In this document: in pieces, positions 21,825 through 32,100 of the stretch
Layout of the letters: every line of letters begins with the position of its first letter
Numbering within the stretch: position 1 is the first letter of the stretch
Assembly (NCBI RefSeq): GCF_001577835.2
Contig: NC_029516.1
Location: 55,530,802 to 55,594,801, forward strand
Reading direction: 5' to 3'
DNA length: 64,000 nucleotides
Source of the DNA: Coturnix japonica
Lineage: Eukaryota > Chordata > Aves > Galliformes > Phasianidae
The notes under the pieces: model-generated
The model's input: the letters and a program-made list of their open reading frames with translations, nothing else
What the model was told of the DNA's origin: nothing
Databases searched by the model: none
Position numbers and translations under genes: made by a program

Positions 21825-24411
21825 CTTAAAAAGAAGGCAAACAGATAATGCGTCGCAGATAAAGGAAACAAAAATGTGAGAGACTGAATTATTGGGTTAT
21901 TTCAGTTCTGTTAAATAACAGAATCACAGAATCACCGAGGTTGGAAAAGACCTAAAAGATCATCCAGTCCAACCATTCACCTATTATCAGTAACTCCCAC
22001 TAAACCAGTGGGATTATTACAATGGAAACGAGTTACTGGAAAAGCAAGACGTGAGCACGTCAGAGCCACTGACACAGAACGTGGATGAAAACCACAGCTA
22101 ATCAAATGAGTTAAGAAAAGAAGACCCACAAAAACCAGTGGTTATCTAGTTATTTGCTCTAGGTAGCAGTGCCAGAGGATTCTTTGAAAGCACCCAGATG
22201 AAAATCCTACTCAGAACAACATAATCATAATCTGATAGAAACTATAAACACACAAGGGTATTTTCCATGAGGTGTTTTAAGTAGTTGCCACACTTGTTGG
22301 ATTATCATCAGCCCTGGTACATGCAGTGCCTGCCTTAAGTCTACCTTCTTAGCTCCAAGACAACCTTTCACCACACGCAGATCATGACACCGCAGTGTGT
22401 ATAACCCAGCTGCCCTTCCCTTCTTAAGTCACTTCTCGCTTTTCCCAAAGGGAACAAACAACATCAGCAAAGCACAAGCCCCCAGAGCTGCCTTGCTTGA
22501 TTGTTACTAAATTCAGAACTTAAGAGAAAAAAACAAACAAAAAGGACCCCACCACACACACTAACAGCTCCTGTTATTTGCAATCATTATGACTTAGAAA
22601 AACCCTACTGAGGTTTGTGGGTTGTTGTGGGTTTTTTTTTCCCCCCCTGCCTCTTTCTTTCTTCCTTCCTTCCTCCCAACTCACAAGCAGGTCAGAATTT
22701 GTTGTTTGTTTCCTCAGAGGAAGAACAGGAAGAACCACAGCACCAGAAGCACGTCGTTTGCTAGAGGCACCAGCAGCAGCTTCAATCTCACGCCTGTTGT
22801 GCTCCAGGGCTCAGTGCTGCCTATCCTTAAAAGCCAGTCTGAGCTGCTGTGGCTGCGTGCATTGCTCTCAGCTCTGTGCTGCGGTGGAAAGTAGATAAAG
22901 GCTCGATCGCTTGAGCATGTCAGGGCTCTCATTTGCAGCTTCTTTCTTGGGGGAGGGAAAGAGCAATAATAACCTGAAACCCAAAGGGAAAGAATCATCC
23001 TGCTTCCTCTTATCTCCAAACCTCAGCAATTTCTACTCATTCCTTTCCTCGAGAGGCAAAGCATCTTGAACGCTAGCGGAATAAAGGAGGAAGAGAAATG
23101 CAAGCAGACTGCTTAATGCTTTGCAGAAGCTGTGTGCCTGTGTAACCGTCTTACCCAGTCAGAGTCACATTACAGAGCAATGGACAAGCATTACCACACG
23201 AACAGGGAGGAAAAATGAGAAGGAGGAGTTGTGTTGCTCTGTGCATCCCTCTTCATTTTGAGTTATCAAACCGCTGCATTCCTCCACATCAGGAGCACAG
23301 GGTCAGGCTTACAGCCATTCTAACACCGATAGGGTTGTATTTGCTTGCTACGCTACCAACAAGATCCTCACATTATTTCAGCAGGAAAGGAAAACGTGAA
23401 GAGATTTCACTGTCTGCAGTGGGCCCCGTCCTACCAGGGTCAGGCTGTGGCTTTCTTTTTAATTATTTGAGATGTGTATTTTCATTATTTTAATTAAAAC
23501 CACGTTCCCCTTTTAATTAAGAGGTTCACGGGTGCTCTAAGCAACAGTGGGGAGGATTTTGCACATATATTAGAAAAGTTATAAAACATAATATTTAGAT
23601 TCCTACCAATTAACATCATGACCAAGTTTGCAGCACCATACTTTTCAACCTCATGAATCCAGTGAGGAATAGACTCAAACGTGGACCTCCTAGTGAGGTC
23701 GTAGGCAAGGATGGCTCCATGGGCGCTCCTGTAATAGGACTGGGTTATTGTCCGGAAGCGCTCCTGACCAGCCGTGTCCCACACTTGGATCTGCAAGAGA
23801 AAGGAATCAAGTTGTGAAGGCCAGTAGATCCAGGGTGGATGTGGCAGTCTGGTCCAGTGTTTGGTGACCCTGTCCATAGCAGAGGGGCTGAAACTAGATG
23901 ATCTTTGAGGTCCCAAACACCCACAGCTACATCAGGGTACTCAGAGCCTGACTTTGGGTATCAGCAGGGATGGGGCATCCGCCGCCTCTTAGGGTGTCAC
24001 TGTGCCAGTGCTCCACTATGCTTATGGTAAAACACTTTCTCCTGATGTCTAGTTTAAACCTCCCCTTATCCCACCACAGCAGACCCCGCTATAGAGTCTG
24101 TCCCGTTCCTTCTCACATTCCCCCTTCAGACCCCGGGATGCCGCTCTCGATGCGGTAATGGAGGCAGGGCCGCAGTCCCGCCCCGAGGCGCCTCCCAGCC
24201 CGCTCCCATCACCCACCTTGACCTTCTTGCCGTCGATATCCACGGAGCGCACGGTGAAGTCCACCCCGATGGTGTTCTGCTGCTTCTCGTAGAACTGCCC
24301 CGTCTTGAAGCGGTGCACCACGCACGTCTTCCCCACGTTGGAGTCCCCGATCAGGATGATCTTAAAGAGGTAATCGAACGCGTCGTCCGCGCTGGAGCTG
24401 GAGAACGGCAT
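21559..24411 (-). CDS. RAB19: Ras-related GTPase Rab-19
   Basis: RAB19 is a Rab small GTPase of Golgi and vesicle traffic, linked in mammals to ciliogenesis. Coding exons in transcript order are 24217-24411, 23607-23790 and 21559-21824. They total 645 nt, giving 214 residues (human 217). All G motifs are intact: P-loop GDSNVGKT (22-29), switch I Thr47 in [15 protein letters not shown] (69-75), NKSD (128-131) and ETSAKE (157-162). The C-terminus is EKTQCLC, a CXC double geranylgeranylation signal. Introns are GT-AG (GTGGGT/CTTGCAG and GTAGGA/TTTTAAG). The start at 24411 is chosen because [17 protein letters not shown] aligns with human RAB19. The frame stays open upstream to an ATG at 24528, but that part is compositional CpG-island sequence. 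RAB43 is the closest alternative; the neighbours and the C-terminus favour RAB19. The gene diverges from SLC37A3 across a CpG island. Confidence 0.96.
21919..22008 (-). repeat. CR1 LINE 3' end, short
   Basis: The copy reads CAGAATCACAGAATCACCGA, GGTTGGAAAAGACCTAAAAG, then ATCATCCAGTCCAACCATTC. This is the terminal ~90 bp of a CR1 subfamily distinct from the other copies here. Confidence 0.9.
22630..22680. repeat. Polypyrimidine tract
   Basis: T8 and C7 runs are followed by interrupted (CTTT)n and (CTTC)n. It is simple sequence in RAB19 intron 2. Confidence 0.85.
23607..23790 (-). CDS. RAB19: RAB19 coding exon 2
   Basis: This 184-nt exon has acceptor CTCTTGCAG and donor GTAGGA. It encodes [20 protein letters not shown] and the conserved [20 protein letters not shown], ending VMMLI plus one base of Gly127. 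Confidence 0.95.
23828..23922 (+). repeat. CR1 LINE 3' fragment, old
   Basis: GGCTGAAACTAGATGATCTT and TGAGGTCCC match the sense-orientation CR1 3' end. The tail octamers are lost. Confidence 0.65.
23962..24072 (-). repeat. CR1 LINE fragment
   Basis: CAGGGATGGGGCATCCGCCG, GTGCCAGTGCTCCACTATGC, and TTTCTCCTGATGTCTAGTTT are CR1 3' region blocks read in reverse. The piece abuts the inverted one just to its left. Confidence 0.8.
24217..24411 (-). CDS. RAB19: RAB19 coding exon 1
   Basis: This exon gives 195 nt (65 codons): the ATG at 24411, the P-loop and switch I, ending VDIDGKKVK before donor GTGGGT. The -3 base is G. It lies inside the CpG island. Confidence 0.95.
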
Positions 24412-24587
24412 CCCGCAGCCCGGTCCTGCAGTGCCGGCAAAGCACGGGGTGAAGGGCCGTACCCCGAACAAGGGCTGCCCGCACCTCCAGCAGCAGCACG
24501 ACCCGAACCAGAGCCGCCCCACCTGCACGGCTCACCTGCCGCCCAGGTAGCGCCGCTTTGTACCCCGCCCCGCCGCACCGGGTCGAC

Positions 24588-24602
24588 GGGAAACGTAGTC
24601 CC
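24588..24602 (-). promoter_or_regulatory. ZNF143/SBS-like motif
   Basis: The minus strand reads GGACTACGTTTCCC. Its ACTACGTTTCCC core matches 10 of 12 positions of the ZNF143 core ACTACAATTCCC. It lies between the RAB19 and SLC37A3 starts. Confidence 0.45.
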
Positions 24603-24717
24603 AGCCCTTCCTTCTCCTCTCCCTCCGCCCCTCGGCCGGGGCGGTGCCGCTTCCTTCCCCTCCCCTCCCCTCCCTTCCACGCCGGCTGCGAGGCGGGGCC
24701 GCCGGGCGGACTCCCGG

Positions 24718-24736
24718 CCTACAAGTCCCGCCGTGC
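24718..24736 (+). promoter_or_regulatory. ZNF143/SBS-like motif
   Basis: CCTACAAGTCCCGCCGTGC resembles the full SBS consensus ACTACAATTCCCAGCATGC, keeping CTACAA, TCCC and the final TGC. It lies just upstream of the presumed SLC37A3 exon 1. Confidence 0.5.
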
Positions 24737-24759
24737 CCGTGGACCGACACCGCCGTTCC

Positions 24760-24802
24760 GGGTCGCCGCTTCCTGAGCGCCGCGGAGGTTCGGCACAGTG
24801 CG
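24760..24802 (+). other. SLC37A3: Presumed SLC37A3 noncoding exon 1 (3' end)
   Basis: GGCACAGTGCG|GTACGG at 24802/24803 is a candidate donor in the CpG island. Exon 2 has a clear acceptor before its 5'UTR, so an upstream noncoding exon must exist. The exact boundaries, including the start, are a guess. Confidence 0.35.
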
Positions 24803-24840
24803 GTACGGGGGGATGCGGGGCCGGGAGCTGATGGGAGGGG

Positions 24841-24866
24841 GATGGATGGATGGATGGATGGATTTA
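24841..24866. repeat. (GGAT)n microsatellite
   Basis: About six tandem GGAT units lie at the edge of the CpG island, in SLC37A3 intron 1. Confidence 0.9.
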
Positions 24867-24904
24867 CGATGCACCTGGCGAGGTTCGGGTCGGGTGTTAC
24901 GGAA

Positions 24905-25042
24905 CGTTTCCTCTCGGCAGGAGCGGTGCTGTGCTGGCACAGGCTGCACAGGGAGGTGGTGCAGTCACCGTCCCCAGAGGTGTTCCGGAGCCGTGTGGAT
25001 GTGGCACTGAGGGATGTGGGCATGGTGGGCATTCATCGGTGC
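24905..25042 (+). repeat. CR1 LINE 3' fragment
   Basis: GGCACAGGCTGCACAGGGAG, GTGGTGCAGTCACCGTCCCC, and GTGTGGATGTGGCACTGAGG are sense-strand CR1 3' end blocks. The extreme 3' tail is missing. Confidence 0.85.
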
Positions 25043-25099
25043 TTGCTGAACATCAAAGGGTGGGTGTGAGCACAGAGAGGCTGTGTGTGGTGCATTACA

Positions 25100-25180
25100 G
25101 CAGTGACGTGGAGGACAAGATGCATTCCAGATTGCTGTACACAGTACGGAGTGAAGAGTGTCTCCATTGGTGATAACAAC
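25100..25180 (+). mobile_element. Possible N-terminal remnant of the same mariner
   Basis: The plus strand reads DKMHSRLLYTVRSEECLHW, which weakly resembles the mariner N-terminal helix-turn-helix region (IHxRL...YG..CPSY). It sits upstream in the right order, but the match is weak. Confidence 0.3.
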
Positions 25181-25254
25181 CAGGGAATGGTGTACAGAGC
25201 TGAATATTGGTGTCAGCGCATTGGAAATGACAGCGACAGTGTTGGAATAGTGCA

Positions 25255-25694
25255 GAGTTTGCAGTGTGGGTCCCACGAATGCTCACTTAGGAACAGAAAG
25301 AGCAGCACGTGCAACTTCATCAGGACCTGTTGAGCCAGTATGAGGCTGAAGGTGATGCTGCCCTGGATCACACCATCAACTCTGACCACTACATCGTGAT
25401 GCTGACTGAGCTGAAGGCTCCAACTTCTGGAGTCAGGCCAAAGAAGAAGACAACCTTCCTCCTGCAGCACAGCAGCTGTACCAATCTGAAGACTGTGGAG
25501 CACAGTGTCAGTCTTGGCTGGACTATCCTACCACAGCAATTGTATAGTCCTGGTTTGGTGCCTTTTGGCTCCCATCTGCTCAGGCCAGGGGAAGGTGTGA
25601 AGGCACTTGTTCATCGATGGTGAAACTGCACGGCCAATAGCGGTGACTGTGTTGAAAAATAGTGTTGCTGAGAATTTGCTCTGTCAAATAGCAT
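25255..25694 (+). mobile_element. Mariner-family DNA transposon fossil, internally deleted
   Basis: Translation of the plus strand shows mariner transposase blocks in order: WVPRMLT, EQKEQ, QDLLSQYEAEGDA, TINSDHYIVMLTELKA, RPKKKTTFLLQH, LGWTILPQ, YSPGLVPF, ALVHRW and, after a stop, GDCVEK. The segment between EAEGDA and TINSD, which normally holds the GDETW catalytic Asp, is missing. A second gap removes about 35 residues before ALVHRW. The HDNARPH Asp is replaced (HSSCTN) and the YSPDLAP Asp is Gly, so all three catalytic acids are gone. There are several in-frame stops. No inverted terminal repeats are visible. The copy is dead and is an old insertion in SLC37A3 intron 1. A Galluhop-type bird mariner is likely, but the subfamily is inferred. 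Confidence 0.85.
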
Positions 25695-25999
25695 TTGACA
25701 TGGGAAGAGCTGCAGTTGGTAGATCCTGGAGGACTCCTCAGTGATGGGTACTGAGGAATGCAAGAAATACATGGGTTGGAGGATGACCAAGGGGTGCTTG
25801 GGGAATGGGAATGAAAAAATGCGAGTTGTCGAGGGATGTACAGCTGATGAGATGGATAGAAACGTGAACTGAAGTGAGGAGGAATAGCAGAGCCATTCCT
25901 GCTGAATTCTGGCTGTTTGGTGACCAGCACTGTATTTAGACTTGTGTTTTAATTCGTATGCTTTCTTCTTTTCTCCCTTCCCACCTTCTTCTCTTTAAG

Positions 26000-26160
26000 C
26001 AAGCAGACAAAATGACCTAAGCATCGAGCAACCTTTGCTGCCTGGGCGGGAGCAGGGCCATGGCTGTGCCTGGAAGCTCACGGAGGCAGCCTGCAAACAG
26101 AGGCCTGGTGTCCCATTGCACTCATCATCATGTTGTGGTGTTCCTGCTGACCTTCTTCAG
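26000..26160 (+). CDS. SLC37A3: SLC37A3 exon 2 (5'UTR and first coding part)
   Basis: The acceptor TTCTCTTTAAG ends at 25999, after a strong pyrimidine tract. The 5'UTR 26000-26059 contains a minimal uORF (ATG ACC TAA, 26012-26020). Coding starts at 26060: [20 protein letters not shown], then [13 protein letters not shown], ending with AG of a split Ser codon before GTAGGC. Confidence 0.93.
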
Positions 26161-29100
26161 GTAGGCTGTGTCCTTCTACAGAGCGGTGTTTGTTTCACTG
26201 AACGTGGGGAGGTACAGAGCTCGTCTAAAGAAGGAGAGCAGAAGTAGGGACGTACTCTTATTTTTGGCTCTGAGCCTTGAAAGCAAACACAAAAAGTCAA
26301 TAGAAACAGCTGGTCTGAGAGTCCTGCAGTAGCTAAGTGAAGCTTGCGGTGCCCTTGGGGAATGCAGCCACCAACAGAGCCCTCACCAAAGGTGAGACTG
26401 ACTGCCAGGAACACAGCCCGTGGCAGAAGGGTTGTCCTGGGTGGGTGCACAAGACAGATTCTCCCTCTCTGAAGTCAGTGTCTGCCCATGTTTTCGGAGC
26501 TCCTGTTGCTAGCAACCATCTCCAAAATGTCAGTTCTCTGTTCCTTGGAGCATATGTCTGACTTTTGAGTCTTGCCCTTTCCCATATGACCAGCAGAGAA
26601 GATTTGGCCAACCTGTGCTTGTGTTTTTTTCTGGCAGTTACTCCTTGCTCCACGCTTCCAGAAAGACGTTCAGTAATGTCAAAGTCAGCATTTCAAACCA
26701 GTGGACTCCGTCCTGCCTGAACAGCACAACTTTTGAGCTCCGGCCAAATGAGGTAACCAGCAAGTGCTAAGAAAGATGAGTAGATTCCAGTAAGCTTAGG
26801 TTGTAGTGCTGAAGAGGCTCTTTTATTTCTTGCTGTCAGGGCTGCTTCTCTGAATGTGTGTGGAAACTTCAGGTTAATGAATGTAGTTTTCTGGATTACC
26901 AGCTGGTGTTGAACACTTTCCTAGTGGTTCCCAGAGAGAAATTAGTAAGGAAGTTGGTGTTCTGATTGAGACTGGGACACCCCCCTGCTCATAGAGCCAA
27001 CAGAACAGAGGAGGTGAGGGAGGGGGAAGGAGGGATCCTGCTTTGAAGTGCCGGAGGCAATAAAGGAGAGCAGTGAATGGGGTTACAGTCCTTTAACATC
27101 CTGGCTCTGGCTTTCCGGTGCTGGTAACGATACCGTGATTTTATTAGATCTGCACTTCTCAGTCTTTATGGATTTGTAAGTCGTCTGGGGGTTTTATAAT
27201 AAGTTCAAACCTAGTGACAAGAGATTTGATTCTCTTACCTTTCTAAGACACTTAATAGCTTGTGGAACTCCAGGAATCTGATAAAAGTTGACATCTACTG
27301 CTATAAGTAGGTGCTGGTGGCTTCAAGTGGCAGCGAATGTTTTTCAAGGGCCTTATTAGTTTCCTTTGACATGTGAGACTTAAGCAGAAGCTGTGTTGAT
27401 TGGCCATATCGAAGTTAAGTCTCTTAAACTAAGCAGTTGTATAATTGGTGCTGTCTGCGTAGGATGTTCCTTTGGGGAGGCAGAATCAAACTAAACCTGA
27501 CAGTAGTTGAGTTAGATACATTTGTAGGCCAGGTTTGGATTGTTTGCTTGTTTTTCTAATGGGGATAAAGTGTGGGGGAAGCATTGTCCTAATACACTTT
27601 GTTCATTCTTCAAGTCATCCTCAAAGCTTTTTTCCACTGATGTCTCTAATGCAAGTTTGTGGACAACGGGACCTTTTCCTTTGTTTGATCATACTGAATA
27701 TAGGTTAACACAAAAAATGGAAGAATTAGTGACTGAAGTTCACTGTGCATAGTTTCTATCCAGTCTGCTTCTTCCCTGCGTTCCTTTTGTGTTCTCACTT
27801 TTCTGTTTGTTGTCTGTCATGCCTTGTTATAGTTTCTGCCACAAAGGCTTTAAGGGAATTATTCATTTACTGAAGACAGGAAGATAGCTACAAGAGAGGC
27901 ACTGCACATAAACAGAATATGCCTTTATTGTATTATTCATTAAGATAGTCTTCAGTGTTTGCATGTATGAAGTTGTCTAACAGTTGTGTGCTTGTTAGAA
28001 GCAGAGTTTGTTTTCCAGTCATTTGTCTTGATCCAGGGGGAAGTTGCATTTCTCACTTGGCTTGTCGTTTAGATGTGAAACAAAATGGCAGCGGGCATTT
28101 TCTGCAATGAATAACGTGAGAATTGTTCTTTATTTGTTGATTAAAGTGTTGGAAGAATAGGAGGTTGCTGGGGCCAGATGCTCTTCTGCTTTGGCGTTGG
28201 GGTTTGCATTGAGAAGAGTGTAATGAACTGTGCTTCTCCCTGGTTACCTGTTACACTTTTCTCCCTGTAGCTATGGAACAGCAACCATTTATTTCCAAGT
28301 GCAGAAGAAGCAACTCTCTTCTTGGGAACGTTGGACACTATTTTTTTGTTTTCCTATGCTGTGGTGAGTAAAACTAACCCAATGCTGCTGAGCTGTAGTT
28401 GAATCTGATGCAGATCTGATGCGCCCATGTTTGGAGCAGATGGACAGGGCCTTCTTGGACTTACTTAGCATTAATGCAGTTAAAAAGCTTGGTTTGGGTG
28501 CGTTTCTTTTCCTTTGGTTGTGTTTGTTCCATTTGTGTCCCATGTGGGTGTTGACAAGTGCAAGTGAAGTACTGTCACTTCAACGTTTCTTACACACCTT
28601 TCATGAGAGAGTGGGGAGGGGGGGAGTTTGAGCTCTCCAAAAACTGCTGAAATTTTTAAACATAAGGAATTGAATGGACAACTTAGGAAAAACAGCTCTC
28701 TTAAATACCTGGAAGGTGATTGCAGTGAGAGCTGGGTTGGTCTCTTCTCACTGGTGACAGGTGACAGGATGAGGGGAAATGGCCTCAAGTTGCACCAGGG
28801 TAAGTTCAGGTTGGATGTCAGGAAGCACTTCTTTACAGAAGGGGTTGTTAAGCACTGCAATGGGCTCCCCAGGGGGGTGGTTGAGTCACCATCCCTGCAT
28901 GTGTTTAAGAGCCGTTTGGATGTGGTGCTCAGGGACATGATTTAGAGGAGGGTTGTTAGTTAGGGTAGTATGGTTCAGTTGCTGTTGGACTTGGTGATCT
29001 TTAAGGTCTTTTCCAACCTGAGTGATTCTATGATTTTTGGCAGCAGAAGAAGTGGTTAGAACCAACCCATAAGCTGATATAGAAACATTTGGGTCTGCTT

Positions 29101-32100
29101 GCCCATTCTACTTCATCTTAATTCTTGCAGGTACTCATTTTGTGGACTTATTCATTGTTGTGTTTTGTTCTCAGGGTCTCTTTGTGAGTGGCATTGTTGG
29201 TGACCGTCTGAATTTACGCTGGGTTTTGTCTTTTGGCATGTGTTCATCTGCTCTGGTGGTAAGTTAAAACATACTGGTGTGATTTAGAAATACCTCCGTT
29301 AGGGGATCTGGACAGGGATCTATTTTTGGAGAAGAGACTGTTTCTATGTGAACCTTGTCTTGAGCTGTAGCTGTACCTCAGTGGTCTCAGTGCACGTATG
29401 GGATGACTCAACTCTTCCTGTAATATCTATTTATGGATACTGTGTCAGAAGGAAATTCCTGTGTTTGAGACACTGCCTAGAGACTTGATGAATAGCTTTT
29501 GTACAACATCAGTGTATTTGGACTTTCTGGGACCGCCTGGTGTTATAACTGTTCTCTGTGAACATGTATGTTGGCATCAAGTTTTTTTTGCCTGCAGATG
29601 CAATTCTTGCTGCCTTCTTTAAAGGGCATGCTAAGAGTACAAAGCATTCATCTGCTTATTTTGCAATTGGCAACAGGGCGTACATCAGAAATGCACAACT
29701 GCATAAAACAAAAGCATTCTTCAAGTTCAAGCCACTGCAGATGAGCATCCATCAGTTTTATCTCATTGTGGTTTTCTAGCCACTGAAGCAATGTAAACCG
29801 GGTAGAGTTGTTTTGACCCATCAGCTGTGAAGCCTGCTGTGGTCCGCTGCATTCTTCAGGCACGTGATCACAGGCAGGCGCATATCCAGCGCACTGTGTT
29901 TATTCTGGCTAGTTTGGATTAGGGCTTGTAGTAATTTGGAACCTGGCTGTAATATTTATGTTAATTTTTGCAAAGATAAAGAGCTACTGGAGGCTTTGTG
30001 TTTGCGTGGAGACCTGTGGTTTCAGATGTCAGTACAGCAACAAATCAAGAGGCCGCTGTGTTTTTAGCATTGTTACTGAAAGTGTTTGTCTCTTCCTTTG
30101 GCTACGAGTGGGTCATTTACAAAAATAAGTCTTTTGGAGTGGAAGTGCTGAAAAGATGTTTTTCTCTCCCAGGCTGTTTGGGCTCCAGAGTTGGTGCTGT
30201 GGTGGCTCAGCAGAGGGTGCTGTTAGCTCTGAGCCATTGCTCAAACAATACCACGCCAGCCTCCGGCCTGGGCTCTGCCAGGAACCTTCTTCCTGTAATG
30301 CCTTTACTTCTCACTCTCAGCTTCCAAGAGTAGCCTCATGGTTTCTTTTCTGTTTTATTATTATCTTTTACTAATTCTACTTATTCTTCCCTAGGTATTC
30401 TTCTTCGGCACCCTCACAGAATGGTTGCATTTCTACAACAAGTGGTTCTACTGCTGTCTCTGGGTTGTGAATGGCTTGCTGCAGTCCACTGGTTGGCCCT
30501 GTGTAGTTGCTGTCATGGGCAATTGGTTTGGAAAAGCTGGGTAAGCTGAGATTTCTGCAGTGACTCACTTTTTTGACCTGTTGAATAGCTGGCTGAGCTG
30601 GAAGTCTCAAACCAGAAAGGCACAACTCTCTTTTGCCAGCATTTCAGTTAGAACTGAAGTTGTGTGGGATGCCTTACTTTCTTCTGTTATCTCTTCCGGA
30701 GCCATGGAACAGTTTGGTATGAACACATCTGTGTGTGCTCGAGACACAAAGTCAAACTTGAAAAGGTTTGTAGTGCAAAGTGGTGGAGTTCAGTTTGTCT
30801 TGCCACTGGATTAACTATTTCTGACCACTTGTCACTAAAGAGCTCAAGTGGAAAGTGACTTGTCTGAGTGCTGAGTCTGTCTGTGGGGGATACTATTGAT
30901 GAGCTGCAGCCATAGCTTGTAAGCTAGTTTATCTCTCCTGTAATACAAGTGTTTCAGGACAGAACATTTCTTGCTTATTCATTTGGTGTCCCCAAGTTGC
31001 TCTGTGTTTTCTTTGCTGTAAGAGACCTTTGATTCTCTTTGGGGCAGGCAAGAAAATGTTGTAACTTTATTGCTCCTAATATCACCTCTCCCTACGTCCT
31101 CCCCTCCAAATTCTCTTTCATTTCTGCAGGAGAGGTTTTGTATTTGGCCTCTGGAGTGCCTGTGCATCTGTGGGAAATATCCTTGGGGCGTTCCTTGCCT
31201 CCTGCGTTCTCAAGTATGGCTACGAGGTAGGTATTGCTGTCTGGCTTCTAGCTAGGCCTGCATGTCTGATTGGGTTAATAGGAATGTTTTTCTTCTTATC
31301 TGAACATCCAGTTTCATCTTCTGTAATTCTATGGTAGGAAGCAGGAGGCAGAACAGAATGTTATTCCTTTCCTAACCCTTCAGATTTGGGAGGAATGAAC
31401 TTGAGACTTCTTGGCAACGTGGGTGAAGTTTTTGAAGAGTCTTAATGCTTTAGTGTATTCTCTTCTGATCTGAGTGGCTTAAAATGCTCTTCGAATCATG
31501 TCCATCGCAGGTTCTCACTAAAGTGAGTTCATTACTGCTGAGTAGTGGTGTAGTTTGACAGGTGCAGAGATACAGCTTCTTGTTGGGAATAGGCCAAGTG
31601 TGCTTTATATTGCTTGTTGTATGCCAGGCAGGCGACTGAACACAGGGAACCGAGGCATGTTGGAGCACATGATGTGCACGGACAGACAAACAGGGCTGAG
31701 AAGAGAAACCTTATTGGGCACCAAATAGTAGCCTTTCAAGGATGAGATGAGAAATCAGGATCAGATTCTTTTCTGGGTTGCAGAGTAAGAGAGCAAGAAA
31801 CAGTGGCTATAAAGTGAATCAGGGAAGGTGTCAGCTGGAATTTGGAAAAACATTTCACCGTGAAATCAGTTAAGCACTGGAGGAGGGTCCCAGAACCTGT
31901 GGAATCTGCTTTTGGAGGGTCGACCTGATTGAACAGACCAGCTTGCTCAGGGGAGTCAGAATTTGGTGTTTGCAACTGCTTTAAGCAGTGCCTACCAGTG
32001 TAGGTGGATCTGTGATTGTACTGAGTGAGCTCCTTCCTCCATCACCTGGATAGAACCAAGTCTGTTCAGGCGATGCATAGGTCACTTGTTTCCAAGTTTC

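Larger units (their letters stand above)
21825..24216 (-). other. RAB19: RAB19 introns
   Basis: Intron 2 (21825-23606) holds a CR1 tail at 21919-22008 and a polypyrimidine tract at 22630-22680. Intron 1 (23791-24216) is largely two CR1 pieces in opposite orientations (23828-23922 and 23962-24072). Confidence 0.85.
24130..24830. promoter_or_regulatory. CpG island, bidirectional RAB19/SLC37A3 promoter
   Basis: A dense CpG, GC-rich block covers RAB19 coding exon 1 and the presumed SLC37A3 first exon. The RAB19 ATG (24411, minus) and the presumed SLC37A3 exon 1 donor (24802) are under 400 bp apart and divergent. There is no TATA box. Two ZNF143/SBS-like motifs lie between them. Shared promoter activity is an inference from geometry. 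Confidence 0.8.
24803..25999 (+). other. SLC37A3: SLC37A3 intron 1
   Basis: From the CpG island edge to the exon 2 acceptor, this intron holds the (GGAT)n repeat, a CR1 fragment and the mariner fossil. I see nothing in 25700-25950 before the pyrimidine tract. Confidence 0.7.

Noticed and set aside
24412-24528. 39-residue upstream extension of RAB19 starting at an ATG at 24528
   Set aside because: It is not found in RAB19 proteins and has CpG-island composition. MPFSSSS aligns with the known start.
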